DNA of 5,314 bases from Clostridia bacterium (GTDB lineage: Bacteria > Bacillota > Clostridia > Oscillospirales > CAG-272). Every line of letters starts with the position of its first letter. Positions within the stretch are counted from its first letter, which is position 1. Made by a program: the position numbers and the translations under genes. Shown here in pieces: positions 1-5,314 of this stretch. The notes beneath the pieces are model-generated. The model saw nothing but the letters and a program-made list of their open reading frames with translations. It did no database searches and was not told where the DNA came from. The stretch is from the NCBI GenBank assembly GCA_017453085.1, contig JAFTKV010000282.1, positions 1 through 5,314 of the forward strand, read 5' to 3'.

Positions 1-765
1 ACCGAGCCCGAAGCCACCGAGGCACCCGCGACCACCGAAAAGGTACCCGAAACTACACCGCCCGCAACCGAGCCTGCCGAGCCGCTTCCCCCGCTGGAGA
101 TCACGATCCCTATCCCCGATCCGGGCGAGATGCCGGCAGATGTGGAAGCCGAGATCAAGGACGCCTACGCCAAGCAGTATGACGAGGATCCCAAGGAGCT
201 TTCGGTAGAATTGGTTGCCAACTTGGGCAATGGAGCATACGCGATCTTCGTGGACGGTCCGTGGGAATATCCGTGTATGGAGGAAGAACATATTATTCAC
301 GGGTATCTGTTTTGGTACGGCAGCGGTCGCACGATGGACATTTACAAGGACGGTGCGATATACGATCTGTCCAAAGCCTACGAGCAAGGCGTGATCGATG
401 CGAATCAGGTGCTGGATCTCTATTTAATCTACGCGGATCAGATGGGGTATCTCAGCGTGCGCAATCCGGAGAAGTTTTATACCGGAGCGACTTTGGAGAA
501 CGAATTTACCGAAAACAACATAATCATTATGGTTTTTCCGGAATACAATTTTGAATCCTATACTGCAGAGGATTTTGCAGAAATCGGTTGTGTGGAAATC
601 AAAGAGTTGACACGAAATGTGAAACCGGATATTATAAATAGAATCATTTTGCTGACGCTCGACAAAGATTCCAAGCAAAACGTACTGGATTGCATCCAAA
701 TTTTACAGCAGAGAACGGATATTTATTCTGCAGAGCCGAATTTTATTGAGCATGTAATTGATTGA
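1..765 (+). CDS. Secreted or lipoprotein-like protein ending in a subtilase-propeptide-like domain (5' partial)
   Basis: The frame is open from base 1 to a TGA at 763-765, so the true start and any signal peptide lie upstream. The first ATG in the window (130) is internal. Codons 1-43 form a Thr/Pro/Glu/Ala linker (TEPEATEAPATTEK and similar), typical of the stalk after a lipoprotein or secretion signal. Codons about 46-150 form a domain I cannot name, with FVDGPWEYP, a GYLFWYGSGRTMDIYKDG stretch and an acidic helix. Codons about 167-252 read like the propeptide of clostridial S8 proteases: a hydrophobic strand (NIIIMVF), the YTAEDFAEIGCVEIKEL segment, a second strand (RIILLTLDKDSKQNVLDCI) and the hallmark SAEPNF at codons 243-248. 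In a subtilase the catalytic domain would follow there; here the protein stops eight codons later. Base composition changes from GC-rich to AT-rich within the gene, near 480, suggesting a chimera. It could be a stand-alone inhibitor-like protein or a truncated remnant. The open frame is certain; the propeptide assignment rests on pattern recognition only. Confidence 0.8.
   Translation, partial: TEPEATEAPATTEKVPETTPPATEPAEPLPPLEITIPIPDPGEMPADVEAEIKDAYAKQYDEDPKELSVELVANLGNGAYAIFVDGPWEYPCMEEEHIIHGYLFWYGSGRTMDIYKDGAIYDLSKAYEQGVIDANQVLDLYLIYADQMGYLSVRNPEKFYTGATLENEFTENNIIIMVFPEYNFESYTAEDFAEIGCVEIKELTRNVKPDIINRIILLTLDKDSKQNVLDCIQILQQRTDIYSAEPNFIEHVID
607..635 (+). promoter_or_regulatory. Possible internal sigma-A promoter upstream of the broken subtilase gene
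   Basis: A perfect -35 TTGACA (607-612) is followed after 17 bases by TATTAT (630-635), one mismatch from the -10 consensus. Transcription would start near 642, about 165 bases before the ATG at 807. It lies inside the preceding coding region, in DNA of about 35% GC where such matches arise easily, so it may be chance. If real, it would let the downstream gene be transcribed on its own. Confidence 0.3.
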
Positions 766-793
766 AGAAACAGAACCAAATGCTAATTTCAGT

Positions 794-800
794 AGGAGGT
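794..800 (+). promoter_or_regulatory. Strong ribosome binding site for the ATG at 807
   Basis: AGGAGGT is complementary to the 3' end of 16S rRNA and sits six bases before ATG 807. This fixes 807 as the original start of the broken gene. It also shows that TTG 920, the only start codon available to the long downstream frame, is not the ancestral start. Confidence 0.8.
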
Positions 801-806
801 AATTTT

Positions 807-1906
807 ATGAAAAAGTCGTATAAAATAACCGCAACAGTATTATTGTTATCAATATAATCTCCGTTGGTGCAAGCAATCAGCATGACCGTCAATGGACTTA
901 TACGGACGAAGAGGGAAATTTGAAAGGCTCAAATTACGGCGCAGAAAAAGTAGATCTCTTTGCTCCGGGCAGTAGTATCTATACCACTTTCGCAGGCGGC
1001 ACGTACGGTGCATCTTCAGGCACTTCACTCGCCGCTCCGTATGTTACTGGCGTAGCGGCGTTGCTACTCTCCAAAAACCCCTACCTTCTCCCATGCGAAA
1101 TCAAAACTATCATTATCAACAACGACGACGATGTCAGTGCATTTTCAGGCAAATGTGTTACCTGCGGTCGCCTGAATGCGTACAAAGCATTGACGCACAT
1201 CCAAGAACATCCCTCCACTTATTCCGGCGCAGGAGCGGACGAACACACTCGTACTTGCATCGAGCATCAATTGTCAACAACCGTTCCTCATTCGTTCTCA
1301 AACTTTGTATCTGCCAAAATCGGATTTCACATGGGCACCTGCACGGATTGCGGTTATAGCAAATTATTGGCACATCAATATACCGAATTCTATAACAATG
1401 GCAGTTCGGGGCATTTAGCAATCTGCGGAGATTGCCAAGCATCCACTGCGCTGTCTCATTCGCTCGCCTGCAGTAGTTCAGGAAGCACCTCCCATACACA
1501 TTCGTGTGAGGATTGTACCTATACTCTTACAGAATCACACACACTTCATTATTTCAATGCAGGTTTAACCGTAGGCCACACTGCTACTTGCATTGGTTGT
1601 GGATATTCATTCTCCGAATTCCATACTTGGATAACTGTAGGCGCTAAATATCGCTGCAGCGAATGCGGAGCAACATCGACCCAGGTTCCCGTCCTCCCCT
1701 TCGCCCTCTCTCCCGAAATCCTCGCTAAAATCGAACAGATGGGATATATCGGCGATTTTGCCATGGACATCGGCGACGGCACGGTGCTCTGCCGAGTAGG
1801 GGATCAGTATTATCTGGTGCGCGGTCAAACCGAGGATACGGCACTGCAGCATCTGCAAAACGAGCTATCGGTGATCCCCCCAACACCGAAGCCGCATAAC
1901 TTCTGA
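807..1906 (+). pseudogene. Truncated, frameshifted S8 subtilisin-like serine protease with C-terminal Cys/His repeats
   Basis: The original start is ATG 807 behind AGGAGGT. It encodes a signal-peptide beginning (MKKSYKITATVLLLSI) and stops at TAA 855-857. The rest is in another frame, open from 824 to TGA 1904-1906; its only upstream start codon is TTG 920, giving 328 residues. From about base 851 that frame reads NIISVGASNQHD, then SNYG, VDLFAPGSSI and GTSLAAPYVTGVAALLLSKNP. This is the last third of a subtilisin-family catalytic domain, with the nucleophile Ser at codon 1025-1027, ending at GRLNAYKAL near 1192. The propeptide, catalytic Asp, catalytic His and oxyanion Asn regions are all missing, so it cannot be an active protease. 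Five 25-28-residue Cys/His repeats (1244-1651) and a GC-rich tail of about 75 residues follow. The simplest explanation is an internal deletion with its scar near 840-855. An assembly error or a second, legitimate TTG start making a non-catalytic secreted fragment is less likely. The family call is strong; pseudogene status is likely. Confidence 0.82.
1244..1651 (+). repeat. Five tandem Cys/His protein repeats (H-x3-C-x2-C/H-x7-H)
   Basis: Repeats begin at bases 1244, 1328, 1412, 1493 and 1577, with protein periods of 28, 28, 27, 28 and 25 residues. Each has H-x3-C-x2-(C or H)-x7-H with identical internal spacing, for example HMGTCTDCGYSKLLAH and HTATCIGCGYSFSEFH. The first copy has His for the second Cys. 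A sixth, partial copy (CSEC, without the flanking His residues) starts near 1652. The DNA copies have diverged, so the repeat is visible only in the protein. The spacing would suit metal binding or disulfide bonding. I recognise similar arrays in secreted proteins of gut Clostridia but cannot name the family or its role. Confidence 0.8.
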
Positions 1907-1933
1907 GACCGACCGATTGGGTCGGTCTCTTTT
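1905..1933 (+). terminator. Rho-independent terminator
   Basis: A perfect 10-bp GC-rich stem (GAGACCGACC at 1905-1914 with GGTCGGTCTC at 1920-1929) encloses the five-base loop GATTG and is followed by TTTT (1930-1933). The stem begins inside the TGA stop codon of the subtilase remnant, so it ends transcription of the left-hand unit and insulates the ABC operon. The U tract is short but the stem is strong. Confidence 0.87.
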
Positions 1934-1941
1934 GGAATGCT

Positions 1942-1963
1942 TCTCTTGACTTTTCCAAAGAGA
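1942..1963. promoter_or_regulatory. Possible operator: inverted repeat over the -35 region
   Basis: TCTCTT (1942-1947) and AAGAGA (1958-1963) form a 6-bp inverted repeat with 10 bases between the arms. It overlaps the -35 box and most of the spacer of the ABC operon promoter, where a dimeric repressor would block polymerase. Drug-exporter operons of this kind are often controlled by MarR- or TetR-type repressors, but no regulator gene is visible here. The arms are short, so chance is a real alternative. Confidence 0.25.
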
Positions 1964-1974
1964 TGGAGTATAAT
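1946..1974 (+). promoter_or_regulatory. Sigma-70/sigma-A promoter of the ABC exporter operon
   Basis: TTGACT (1946-1951, one mismatch from consensus) is separated by exactly 17 bases from a perfect TATAAT (1969-1974). Transcription should start near 1981, leaving a leader of about 42 bases before ATG 2023. The in-frame ATG at 1963 lies upstream of the expected transcript start, and TATAAT would form its codons 3 and 4, so it cannot be the start on this transcript. Confidence 0.88.
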
Positions 1975-1984
1975 AAGCCAAACG

Positions 1985-1997
1985 CCCCGTTTCGGGG
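1985..1997 (+). other. Small hairpin at the 5' end of the ABC operon leader
   Basis: CCCCG (1985-1989) pairs with CGGGG (1993-1997) around a TTT loop, a few bases after the predicted transcript start. It may stabilise the 5' end of the mRNA. The GGGG arm is also the only purine-rich stretch before a four-codon reading frame (ATG 2003 to TAA 2015-2017) that ends just before ATG 2023. No T tract follows, so it is not a terminator. Its function is unknown. Confidence 0.35.
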
Positions 1998-2022
1998 AAT
2001 CTATGGAAATCGGGTAACCGGA

Positions 2023-3759
2023 ATGAAAAAATTACTGACCAATCTCAAAGCATATAAAAAAGAGGCGATCCTGGCACCGCTGTTCAAGCTGCTGGAGGCA
2101 TCCTTCGAGCTCTTCGTGCCGCTGGTGGTGGCATCCATCATCGACCGCGGCATCGGCGAGGGCGATCGGGGCTACGTGGTGAACATGACGCTGGTGCTGG
2201 TGGCACTGGGTCTTGTCGGCCTCGCTTGCGCCGTCACCGCCCAATATTTCGCCGCCAAGGCATCGGTGGGCTTTGCGGGCGGACTGCGTCGCTCGCTGTT
2301 CGGGAAGATCCAGACCTTCTCCTACGCCCAGCTGGACAAGATCGGCGTGAACACTCTCATCAACCGCATGACCGGCGACGTAAATCAGGTGCAATCTGCT
2401 CTGAATCTCACCCTCCGTCTCTTCCTGCGCTCCCCCGTGGTGGTATTTGGCGCAATGATCATGGCCTTCACCATCGATCTGTCGGCGGCACTGATCTTCG
2501 TGGTCACCATTCCCCTTTTGTCGGTGGTGGTCTTCGGCATTATGCTCATTTTCATCCCTCTCTACCGCAAGGTGCAGGAGAAGCTGGATCGCGTGCTGGG
2601 CATCACCCGGGAAAACCTCACCGGCGTGCGGGTCATCCGTGCCTTCTGCAAGGAAGAGGACGAGGTGGAGGAATTCGACCGCCGCAACGCCGATCTGAAC
2701 AAGATGCAACGGCGGGTGGGCATGATCTCCGCGCTCATGAACCCGCTGACGCTGGTCATCGTGAACCTGGCCATCATTGCGCTGATCCACACGGGTGCCG
2801 ATCTGGTGAACAACAACACCCTCACCCAGGGTGAGGTAGTGGCACTCTACAACTATATGTCTCAGATCCTCATTGAGTTGGTGAAGCTGGCCAATCTGAT
2901 CATCACCATGACCCGCGGCTTTGCAGGGCTCTCCCGCATCGGCAAGGTGCTGGAGGCCGACTCTGCGCCCGCTCCCATCCACGGCGAGCGGGAGGACACC
3001 GACTACGCCGTAGAACTGCGGGAGGTCTCGCTGGCCTATCCCGGCGGAGGTGACGAAGCCCTCACCCACATCAGTCTCGCCGTCCAAAAGGGCGAGACGG
3101 TGGGCATCATCGGCGGCACCGGCTCGGGCAAGAGCTCGCTGGTGAATCTGCTCCCCCGTTTCTACGATTGCACCGGCGGCACCGTTTTGGTGGACGGTCT
3201 GGACGTGAAGGCGTGGGATACTGCCGCACTGCGGAAAAAGATCGCCGTCGTTCCCCAAAAGGCACAGCTGTTTGCAGGCACCATTCGGGAGAACCTCCGC
3301 TTCGGTGCGCCCGATGCGGACGACGAGACCCTGCGAGATGCGCTCCGTGCCGCACAAGCCCTGGATATTATTGAGAAAAAGGGCGGGCTCGACGCCATCG
3401 TGGAGCAAAACGGCCGCAATCTCTCGGGCGGTCAGCGACAGAGGCTGACCATCGCCCGTGCGCTGGCGACAAAGCCCGAAATCCTGATCCTGGACGACTC
3501 CGCCTCTGCGCTGGACTACGCCACCGATGCGGCGCTCCGCTCTGCCATTCGGGAGCTGCCCGATGCGCCTACCGTGTTCATCGTTTCTCAGCGTACCGCT
3601 TCCCTGCGCCACGCCGATCAGATCCTCGTTCTGGAAGACGGCGAGGCGGTTGCCATCGGCAGACACGAAGAGCTGCTGGAGACCTGTCCCGTTTACGGCG
3701 AGATCCACTATGCTCAATACCCCCGCGACCCAAATCGCAATGCGAAGGAGGTAGGCTGA
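2023..3759 (+). CDS. ABC exporter half-transporter with degenerate ATPase site (heterodimer subunit 1)
   Basis: This is a complete 578-residue protein, the usual length for a membrane-domain plus ATPase-domain half-transporter. ATG 2023 (MKKLLTNLKAYKK) is chosen because the in-frame ATG 1963 lies inside the promoter; the Shine-Dalgarno before 2023 is poor. Six membrane segments lie at about 16-40, 53-75, 137-152, 155-180, 241-260 and 275-296. The ATPase domain has an A-loop Tyr339, Walker A GGTGSGKS (364-371, Lys370), Q-loop Gln412, signature LSGGQRQR (467-474) and Walker B ILILDD (487-492). The residue after the Walker B Asp is Asp492 instead of the catalytic Glu, and the switch-loop His is replaced by Gln523 (IVSQR). 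In heterodimeric exporters such as TM287/288 and LmrCD one subunit carries this kind of substitution, so ATP at its own Walker site should be hydrolysed slowly and the partner gene should supply the active site. The substrate (drug, lipid or peptide) cannot be inferred; there is no peptidase-type N-terminal domain. Confidence 0.95.
   Translation: MKKLLTNLKAYKKEAILAPLFKLLEASFELFVPLVVASIIDRGIGEGDRGYVVNMTLVLVALGLVGLACAVTAQYFAAKASVGFAGGLRRSLFGKIQTFSYAQLDKIGVNTLINRMTGDVNQVQSALNLTLRLFLRSPVVVFGAMIMAFTIDLSAALIFVVTIPLLSVVVFGIMLIFIPLYRKVQEKLDRVLGITRENLTGVRVIRAFCKEEDEVEEFDRRNADLNKMQRRVGMISALMNPLTLVIVNLAIIALIHTGADLVNNNTLTQGEVVALYNYMSQILIELVKLANLIITMTRGFAGLSRIGKVLEADSAPAPIHGEREDTDYAVELREVSLAYPGGGDEALTHISLAVQKGETVGIIGGTGSGKSSLVNLLPRFYDCTGGTVLVDGLDVKAWDTAALRKKIAVVPQKAQLFAGTIRENLRFGAPDADDETLRDALRAAQALDIIEKKGGLDAIVEQNGRNLSGGQRQRLTIARALATKPEILILDDSASALDYATDAALRSAIRELPDAPTVFIVSQRTASLRHADQILVLEDGEAVAIGRHEELLETCPVYGEIHYAQYPRDPNRNAKEVG
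3745..3752 (+). promoter_or_regulatory. Strong ribosome binding site for the second ABC gene
   Basis: AAGGAGGT lies within the last codons of the first ABC gene, eight bases before ATG 3761. It fixes the start of the second gene. With a single base between TGA 3757-3759 and ATG 3761, it implies tightly coupled translation of the two subunits. Confidence 0.9.
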
Positions 3760-3760
3760 G

Positions 3761-5314
3761 ATGGCAAAACAGAAGAAAAAATTTGACAAAGCCACACTGG
3801 GAAAAGTCCTGCGCTATATCCGCCGCAGAATCCCTCTGCTTTCCGCCTCCATCCTTCTGGCCACCGTTACTGCTCTGCTGACCTTGTATCTGCCCATCCT
3901 TTTCGGCAACGCCATCGACTGCATCGTTGCCCCGGGACAGGTGGACTTTCCCATGATCGGCAATCTGCTCCTGCAGGCTGCCGCCGTGATCGCTGTGATC
4001 GCCGTTGCCGGCTGGCTGATGAACGTTTGCAACAACCGCATCACCTATCACGTGGTGCGGGATATCCGTGCGGATGCCTTCCGCAAGATCCAGAAGCTTC
4101 CTCTGTCCTATCTGGACACCCATTCCACCGGTGACCTTCTCTCCCGTGTGACCGCCGATGCGGAGCAGTTCTCCGACGGTCTGCTGATGGGCTTTACCCA
4201 GCTGTTCACCGGCGTGTTGACCATTCTGGGAACCCTCTTCTTCATGCTCCGTCTGTCCTGGGAGATCGCGCTGGTGGTGGTGCTGGTCACGCCTCTGTCG
4301 CTGATCGTGGCGGCATTCATTGCCTCCCGAACTCACTCCATGTTCCAGCTCCAATCGAAGACCCGCGGCGAGCAGACCGCCTTCGTGGAGGAGATGCTGA
4401 CGGGGCAAAAGGTAGTCCGTGCCTTCGGTCACGAGGATGAGGCGATGAAAAAGTTCGACGAGATCAACGATCGGTTGAATGCCTGCTCCCTGCGGGCGAT
4501 CTTCTTCTCCTCCCTGACGAATCCCTGCACCCGATTCGTCAACAGCGTAGTCTACGCCGCCGTGGCACTGGTGGGCGCGCTACTTGTGATCTCTCATAGC
4601 GAGCTCTACTCCGCCGCGGGCGTTGCACAGGGCATCGATGCTGCTCACGGCAGTCTGCTGACAGTGGGCATCCTCTCCAGCCTGTTGGCTTATGCGAACC
4701 AGTATACAAAGCCCTTCAACGAGATCTCGGGCGTGGTCACCGAGCTGCAAAACTCCCTTGCCTGCGCCTCCCGTCTGTTTGAGCTGATGGAGACCCCCGC
4801 CGAGAGCGACGACTCCGCCCTTCCCGAGATGGGAAACGCAGAGGGCGCGTACGAGCTTGCCGACGTTTCCTTCTCCTACGTGCCCGAAAAGCCGCTGATC
4901 GAGGGGCTGAACCTCACCGTTTCTCCCGGTCAGCGGGTGGCGATCGTAGGGCCCACCGGCTGCGGCAAGACTACCATGATCAATCTGCTGATGCGCTTCT
5001 ACGACGTGAAGGAGGGCTCAATTTCGCTGGACGGTCAGGACGTCCGCGGCGTGACCCGCCACTCCATGCGCAAAAATTACGGCATGGTGCTGCAGGAGAC
5101 CTGGCTGAAGGCGGGTACGATTCGGGAGAACATCACCATGGGTCGCCCCGACGCTACCGACGAGGAAGTGATCGCCGCCGCCAAGGCCGCCCACGCCCAC
5201 AGCTTCATCCGCAGACTGCCCGACGGCTACGATACCGTGATCGGCGAGAACGGAAGCGAGCTCTCCGGCGGTGAACGGCAGCGCATTTCGATCGCACGGG
5301 CGTTCCTCAAAGAT
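3761..5314 (+). CDS. ABC exporter half-transporter (heterodimer subunit 2, 3' partial)
   Basis: The frame is open for 518 codons from ATG 3761 to the window edge. A basic N-terminus (MAKQKKKFDK) precedes six predicted membrane segments at about 25-50, 66-90, 147-165, 168-188, 258-278 and 297-315. The loop between segments 5 and 6 (about 279-297, SELYSAAGVAQGIDAAHG) is longer than in the first subunit. The ATPase domain begins near 364, with A-loop Tyr373, Walker A GPTGCGKT (397-404, Lys403), Q-loop Gln445 and signature LSGGERQR (501-508). The sequence ends at SIARAFLKD, so Walker B, the D-loop and the switch His, roughly 80-100 residues, lie outside. Since the first subunit lacks the catalytic Glu and switch His, this subunit should carry the functional ones; that prediction cannot be tested in the window. 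Its signature is the standard LSGGE form, whereas second subunits of this family often have a changed one (LSQGQ). Membership of the ABC exporter family is certain. Confidence 0.95.
   Translation, partial: MAKQKKKFDKATLGKVLRYIRRRIPLLSASILLATVTALLTLYLPILFGNAIDCIVAPGQVDFPMIGNLLLQAAAVIAVIAVAGWLMNVCNNRITYHVVRDIRADAFRKIQKLPLSYLDTHSTGDLLSRVTADAEQFSDGLLMGFTQLFTGVLTILGTLFFMLRLSWEIALVVVLVTPLSLIVAAFIASRTHSMFQLQSKTRGEQTAFVEEMLTGQKVVRAFGHEDEAMKKFDEINDRLNACSLRAIFFSSLTNPCTRFVNSVVYAAVALVGALLVISHSELYSAAGVAQGIDAAHGSLLTVGILSSLLAYANQYTKPFNEISGVVTELQNSLACASRLFELMETPAESDDSALPEMGNAEGAYELADVSFSYVPEKPLIEGLNLTVSPGQRVAIVGPTGCGKTTMINLLMRFYDVKEGSISLDGQDVRGVTRHSMRKNYGMVLQETWLKAGTIRENITMGRPDATDEEVIAAAKAAHAHSFIRRLPDGYDTVIGENGSELSGGERQRISIARAFLKD

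Noticed and set aside
130..765. ATG 130 as the start of the first gene
   Set aside because: The same frame is open back to base 1 with a Thr/Pro/Glu-rich linker, and there is no Shine-Dalgarno before 130, so the gene begins outside the window.
830..860. Programmed -1 frameshift restoring the subtilase remnant
   Set aside because: There is no X-XXY-YYZ slippery heptamer and no clear downstream pseudoknot, and the missing catalytic residues indicate a deletion in any case.
1244..1690. A DNA-level tandem repeat or CRISPR-like array
   Set aside because: The copies are conserved only at Cys and His codons. There are no identical repeats or unique spacers in the DNA.
920..1906. Treating TTG 920 as a genuine start of an intact 328-residue gene
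   Set aside because: Subtilase homology extends upstream in the same frame to about 851, and the strong ribosome binding site and signal peptide are at 794-854. A GAGGG sits four bases before TTG 920, but it is part of the homologous coding region.
2226..2834. Plus-strand frame of 202 codons within the first ABC gene
   Set aside because: It is an out-of-frame reading of the transporter, rich in Arg, His and Gly, and without a domain.
2032..3795. Long open frame of 587 codons on the minus strand, opposite the first ABC gene
   Set aside because: It is a shadow of GC-rich codon usage. The translation is rich in His, Gln and Gly with no recognisable domain or membrane segments, while the plus strand encodes an unmistakable ABC exporter.
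3578..4432. Open frame of 284 codons on the minus strand across the junction of the two ABC genes
   Set aside because: It has low-complexity composition and no motif, and it lies opposite two clear exporter coding regions, so it is a codon-bias shadow.

Overview
The window looks like chromosomal DNA from a Gram-positive, gut-type member of the Clostridia. This is an inference from three things: a Thr/Pro/Glu-rich secreted-protein linker, Cys/His repeats of a kind seen in secreted clostridial proteins, and a tandem heterodimeric ABC exporter with strong AGGAGG-type ribosome binding sites. All convincing genes are on the + strand, and no stretch over about 120 bases lacks a feature.

Left part (1-1906): a secreted-protein region with a mosaic history. 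The first gene (1-765, 5' end outside the window) has a low-complexity linker and an unrecognised GC-rich domain. It ends in an AT-rich domain that reads like the propeptide of an S8 subtilase and stops just after the AEPNF motif, where a protease would normally continue. After 41 bases a new gene opens with a perfect Shine-Dalgarno, an ATG (807) and the start of a signal peptide, but hits a stop after 16 codons. In another frame the sequence then continues as the last third of a subtilisin-like catalytic domain (catalytic Ser present, Asp and His absent), followed by five 25-28-residue Cys/His repeats and a GC-rich tail. The best reading is a subtilase gene broken by an internal deletion. A strong rho-independent terminator (1905-1933) closes this part.

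Right part (1934-5314): a separate transcription unit driven by a near-consensus sigma-70/sigma-A promoter (TTGACT, 17 bases, TATAAT). It carries two ABC exporter half-transporter genes one base apart. The first (2023-3759) is complete and has a degenerate ATPase site: Asp in place of the catalytic Glu after Walker B, and Gln in place of the switch-loop His. The second (3761 to the window edge) has a normal Walker A and a normal LSGGE signature, and runs off the window before its Walker B. Together they should form an asymmetric heterodimeric exporter of the LmrCD / TM287-288 / YheIH kind. Its substrate cannot be read from the sequence.

GC content, counted by hand in 60-base blocks, falls from about 65% at the left edge to 30-40% over roughly 480-860. 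It is about 43-50% in the blocks counted through the repeats and returns to about 57-67% from 1680 onward. No CRISPR array, tRNA, rRNA or insertion sequence was seen.
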